From a bacterium (lineage in GTDB: Bacteria; Verrucomicrobiota; Kiritimatiellia; UBA8416), in assembly GCA_020048935.1 (NCBI GenBank), contig JAIFLS010000223.1, positions 1 through 7,380 on the forward strand: a DNA stretch of 7,380 nucleotides. The letters are read 5' to 3'. Every line of letters begins with the position of its first letter. Position 1 is the first letter of the stretch. The notes under the pieces are model-generated. The model saw only the letters and a list, made by a program, of their open reading frames with translations. It did no database searches and was not told where the DNA came from. The position numbers were made by a program, and so were the translations under genes. Shown in pieces: positions 6,022 through 7,380 of the stretch.

Positions 6022-7380
6022 GTGGAGAAGTCGTCTGCCAGTCTGCTGTGGAGCCAAGCCTGCTCCCATTTGCAGTCCACGCTTCATGCCGATGTCTACT
6101 CCCGTTGGATCGGCGTCATTGATGCCATTGATCTTGAGGGTGAAACCCTGACGCTGGGAGTGGACAACGATTTCTATCAATCCTGGCTTGAGGAAAACTA
6201 CCTGCCCCTGATCCAGAAATCGCTGCAGACGGTAACCGGGACGGAGTATAAAATCGTCTTTACCGTCAAGGTTCAGCAGTTTGAAGAGACGCCGATAACC
6301 ATGCCAAAGGAACGGCGAAGCATCCGCGAGCGCCTGACGTCCCGTAAGCCGGACTTCGTTCCCGCGTTGAATCCAAAATTCACGATGGACCGCTTTGTGG
6401 TCGGACCCTCCAACAATTTCTCCCATGCCGCCGCCATGGCCGTTGCCGATGCCCCGGCACGCGCCTACAACCCGCTTTTCATATATGGCGGCACGGGACT
6501 GGGCAAGACCCATTTGATGCAGGCCATCGGGCATACCGTGCTTGCCAATGGCAAGGCGCGCAACATTTGCTATGTCACCTGCGAGGCCCTGCTCAACGCC
6601 TATATCGATGCCCTACAGAAACGCAGTCTTCCTGAATTCCGCAAGCTTTACCGCACGGCCGACCTGCTGCTGATAGACGATATTCATTTCCTTGCCGGCA
6701 AGGACCGGATCCAGGAGGAGTTCTTCCATACCTTCAATGCGTTGTTTGATGCGCACAAGCAGATCATCATGACCAGCGACCGGCCCGCCGCCGAGATTTC
6801 CGGCCTGGAACAGCGCCTGGTCTCACGTTTCGAATGGGGGCTTGTGACCGAGCTTGAAGAGCCGGATTTCGAGACCCGCATGGCGATCCTGCAATCCAAG
6901 CGGCAGCAGATGAATGTCGACATCAGCCAGCCGCTGATGACCTTCATCGCCCAGAATGTCCGCTCTAACGTGCGCCGCCTGGAAGGGGCGCTGGTCCGGG
7001 CCGTCTCATTCGCATCGTTGACCCGCCAGCCGCTGACCCTGGAATCCCTTCAGCATTTACTGCGCGATACGCTTGAACAGGAAAAGCAGGAGGACATCAG
7101 TCTCTCGTCCATCCAGCGTGCCGTGGCTGCCCATTACGATATCCGCGTAGCCGACATGAGCAGCACGCAACGTCCCCGCTCGATCGCGGTTCCCCGGCAG
7201 GTTGCCATGTATCTTTGCCGGGAACTGACGCCCTGTTCGCTGCCCGATATCGGGCATGCGTTCGACAAGACCCATGCCACGGTTCTCCATGCCCACAAAA
7301 CGGTGCAGGGCCGCATGGATGTGGATGCCGACCTGCGGCGCAATGTGCACGAAATATCCCGCAAGCTAGGTAAACCGGTC
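6022..7380 (+). CDS. dnaA: Chromosomal replication initiator protein DnaA, 3'-partial
   Basis: AAA+ ATPase that binds DnaA boxes at oriC, unwinds the origin and loads the helicase. The frame gives 453 codons and is open at the window edge; by family length only a few to a few tens of residues are missing. Domain I (about 1-85: LLWSQACSHLQ, YSRWI, FYQSWLEENYL) leads into a short domain II linker and then NPKFTMDRFVVGPSNNFSHA. The AAA+ core has Walker A GGTGLGKT (156-163), Walker B LLLIDD (215-220), sensor 1 near MTSDRP (about 250-255), the arginine finger in SRF (Arg269) and sensor 2 NVRRLEGAL (316-324). Domain IV has QRPRSIAVPRQVAMYLCREL and the signature SLPDIGHAFDKTHATVLHA. E. coli has RDHTTVLHA there, so two base-contacting positions (Asp433 and Thr435 by recalled numbering) are Thr417 and Ala419 here. 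The GTG start at 6022 is supported by AAGGAG 5 nt upstream. It is the last gene in the window, 289 nt after murA. Confidence 0.96.
   Translation, partial: MEKSSASLLWSQACSHLQSTLHADVYSRWIGVIDAIDLEGETLTLGVDNDFYQSWLEENYLPLIQKSLQTVTGTEYKIVFTVKVQQFEETPITMPKERRSIRERLTSRKPDFVPALNPKFTMDRFVVGPSNNFSHAAAMAVADAPARAYNPLFIYGGTGLGKTHLMQAIGHTVLANGKARNICYVTCEALLNAYIDALQKRSLPEFRKLYRTADLLLIDDIHFLAGKDRIQEEFFHTFNALFDAHKQIIMTSDRPAAEISGLEQRLVSRFEWGLVTELEEPDFETRMAILQSKRQQMNVDISQPLMTFIAQNVRSNVRRLEGALVRAVSFASLTRQPLTLESLQHLLRDTLEQEKQEDISLSSIQRAVAAHYDIRVADMSSTQRPRSIAVPRQVAMYLCRELTPCSLPDIGHAFDKTHATVLHAHKTVQGRMDVDADLRRNVHEISRKLGKPV

Noticed and set aside
6017..6028. CACGTG overlapping the dnaA GTG start codon (6019-6024) as a fourth parS.
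   Set aside because: Only about 10 of 16 positions match the parS palindrome; the left half is not conserved. The hexamer is likely chance.
1..7380. CRISPR arrays, tRNA or rRNA genes, insertion sequences and defence genes.
   Set aside because: No spaced direct repeats, cloverleaf or transposase/defence motifs were seen on either strand.

Overview
The window holds four plus-strand housekeeping genes typical of the neighbourhood of a bacterial replication origin: mnmG (gidA; 5' end outside the window), a transketolase gene (tkt), murA and dnaA (a few codons of its 3' end probably outside). Coding DNA is G+C-rich, clearly so in tkt and murA, and the reading frames are bacterial. The divergent MurA with aspartate in place of the catalytic cysteine, the DnaA signature ending in KTHATVLHA, and the parS placement suggest a member of the PVC group (Kiritimatiellota or Verrucomicrobiota-like). 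This placement is an inference from remembered family features, not a search result.

Layout: 1-1902 is mnmG, missing about 40 N-terminal residues and carrying an in-frame insertion at about 565-810. Inside that insertion lie three copies of the ParB-binding centromere site parS (647-662, 695-710, 740-755), all read in the same frame as Phe-His-Val-Glu-Gln. 1903-2446 is a long spacer with two A+T-rich dyads, a run of G+C-rich hairpins and a perfect 24-bp inverted repeat. A weak minus-strand small ORF also lies there. 2447-4429 is tkt, followed after 13 nt by murA (4443-5732), probably in one transcript. 5733-6021 holds an imperfect 28-nt inverted repeat followed by a T-rich stretch (probable terminator), then an A+T-rich segment and the dnaA ribosome binding site. 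6022-7380 is dnaA, open to the window edge.

How the parts relate: MnmG modifies the tRNA wobble uridine, transketolase acts in the pentose phosphate pathway, MurA starts peptidoglycan synthesis and DnaA initiates replication. The common theme is position: parS sites normally lie near oriC, and here they lie about 5.3 kb from dnaA. The most notable observation is a centromere-like parS cluster written into the coding sequence of a tRNA-modification enzyme, apparently housed in an added surface loop. Second is the Cys-to-Asp active site of MurA, which predicts intrinsic fosfomycin resistance. Third is a short in-frame deletion removing a conserved loop of transketolase.
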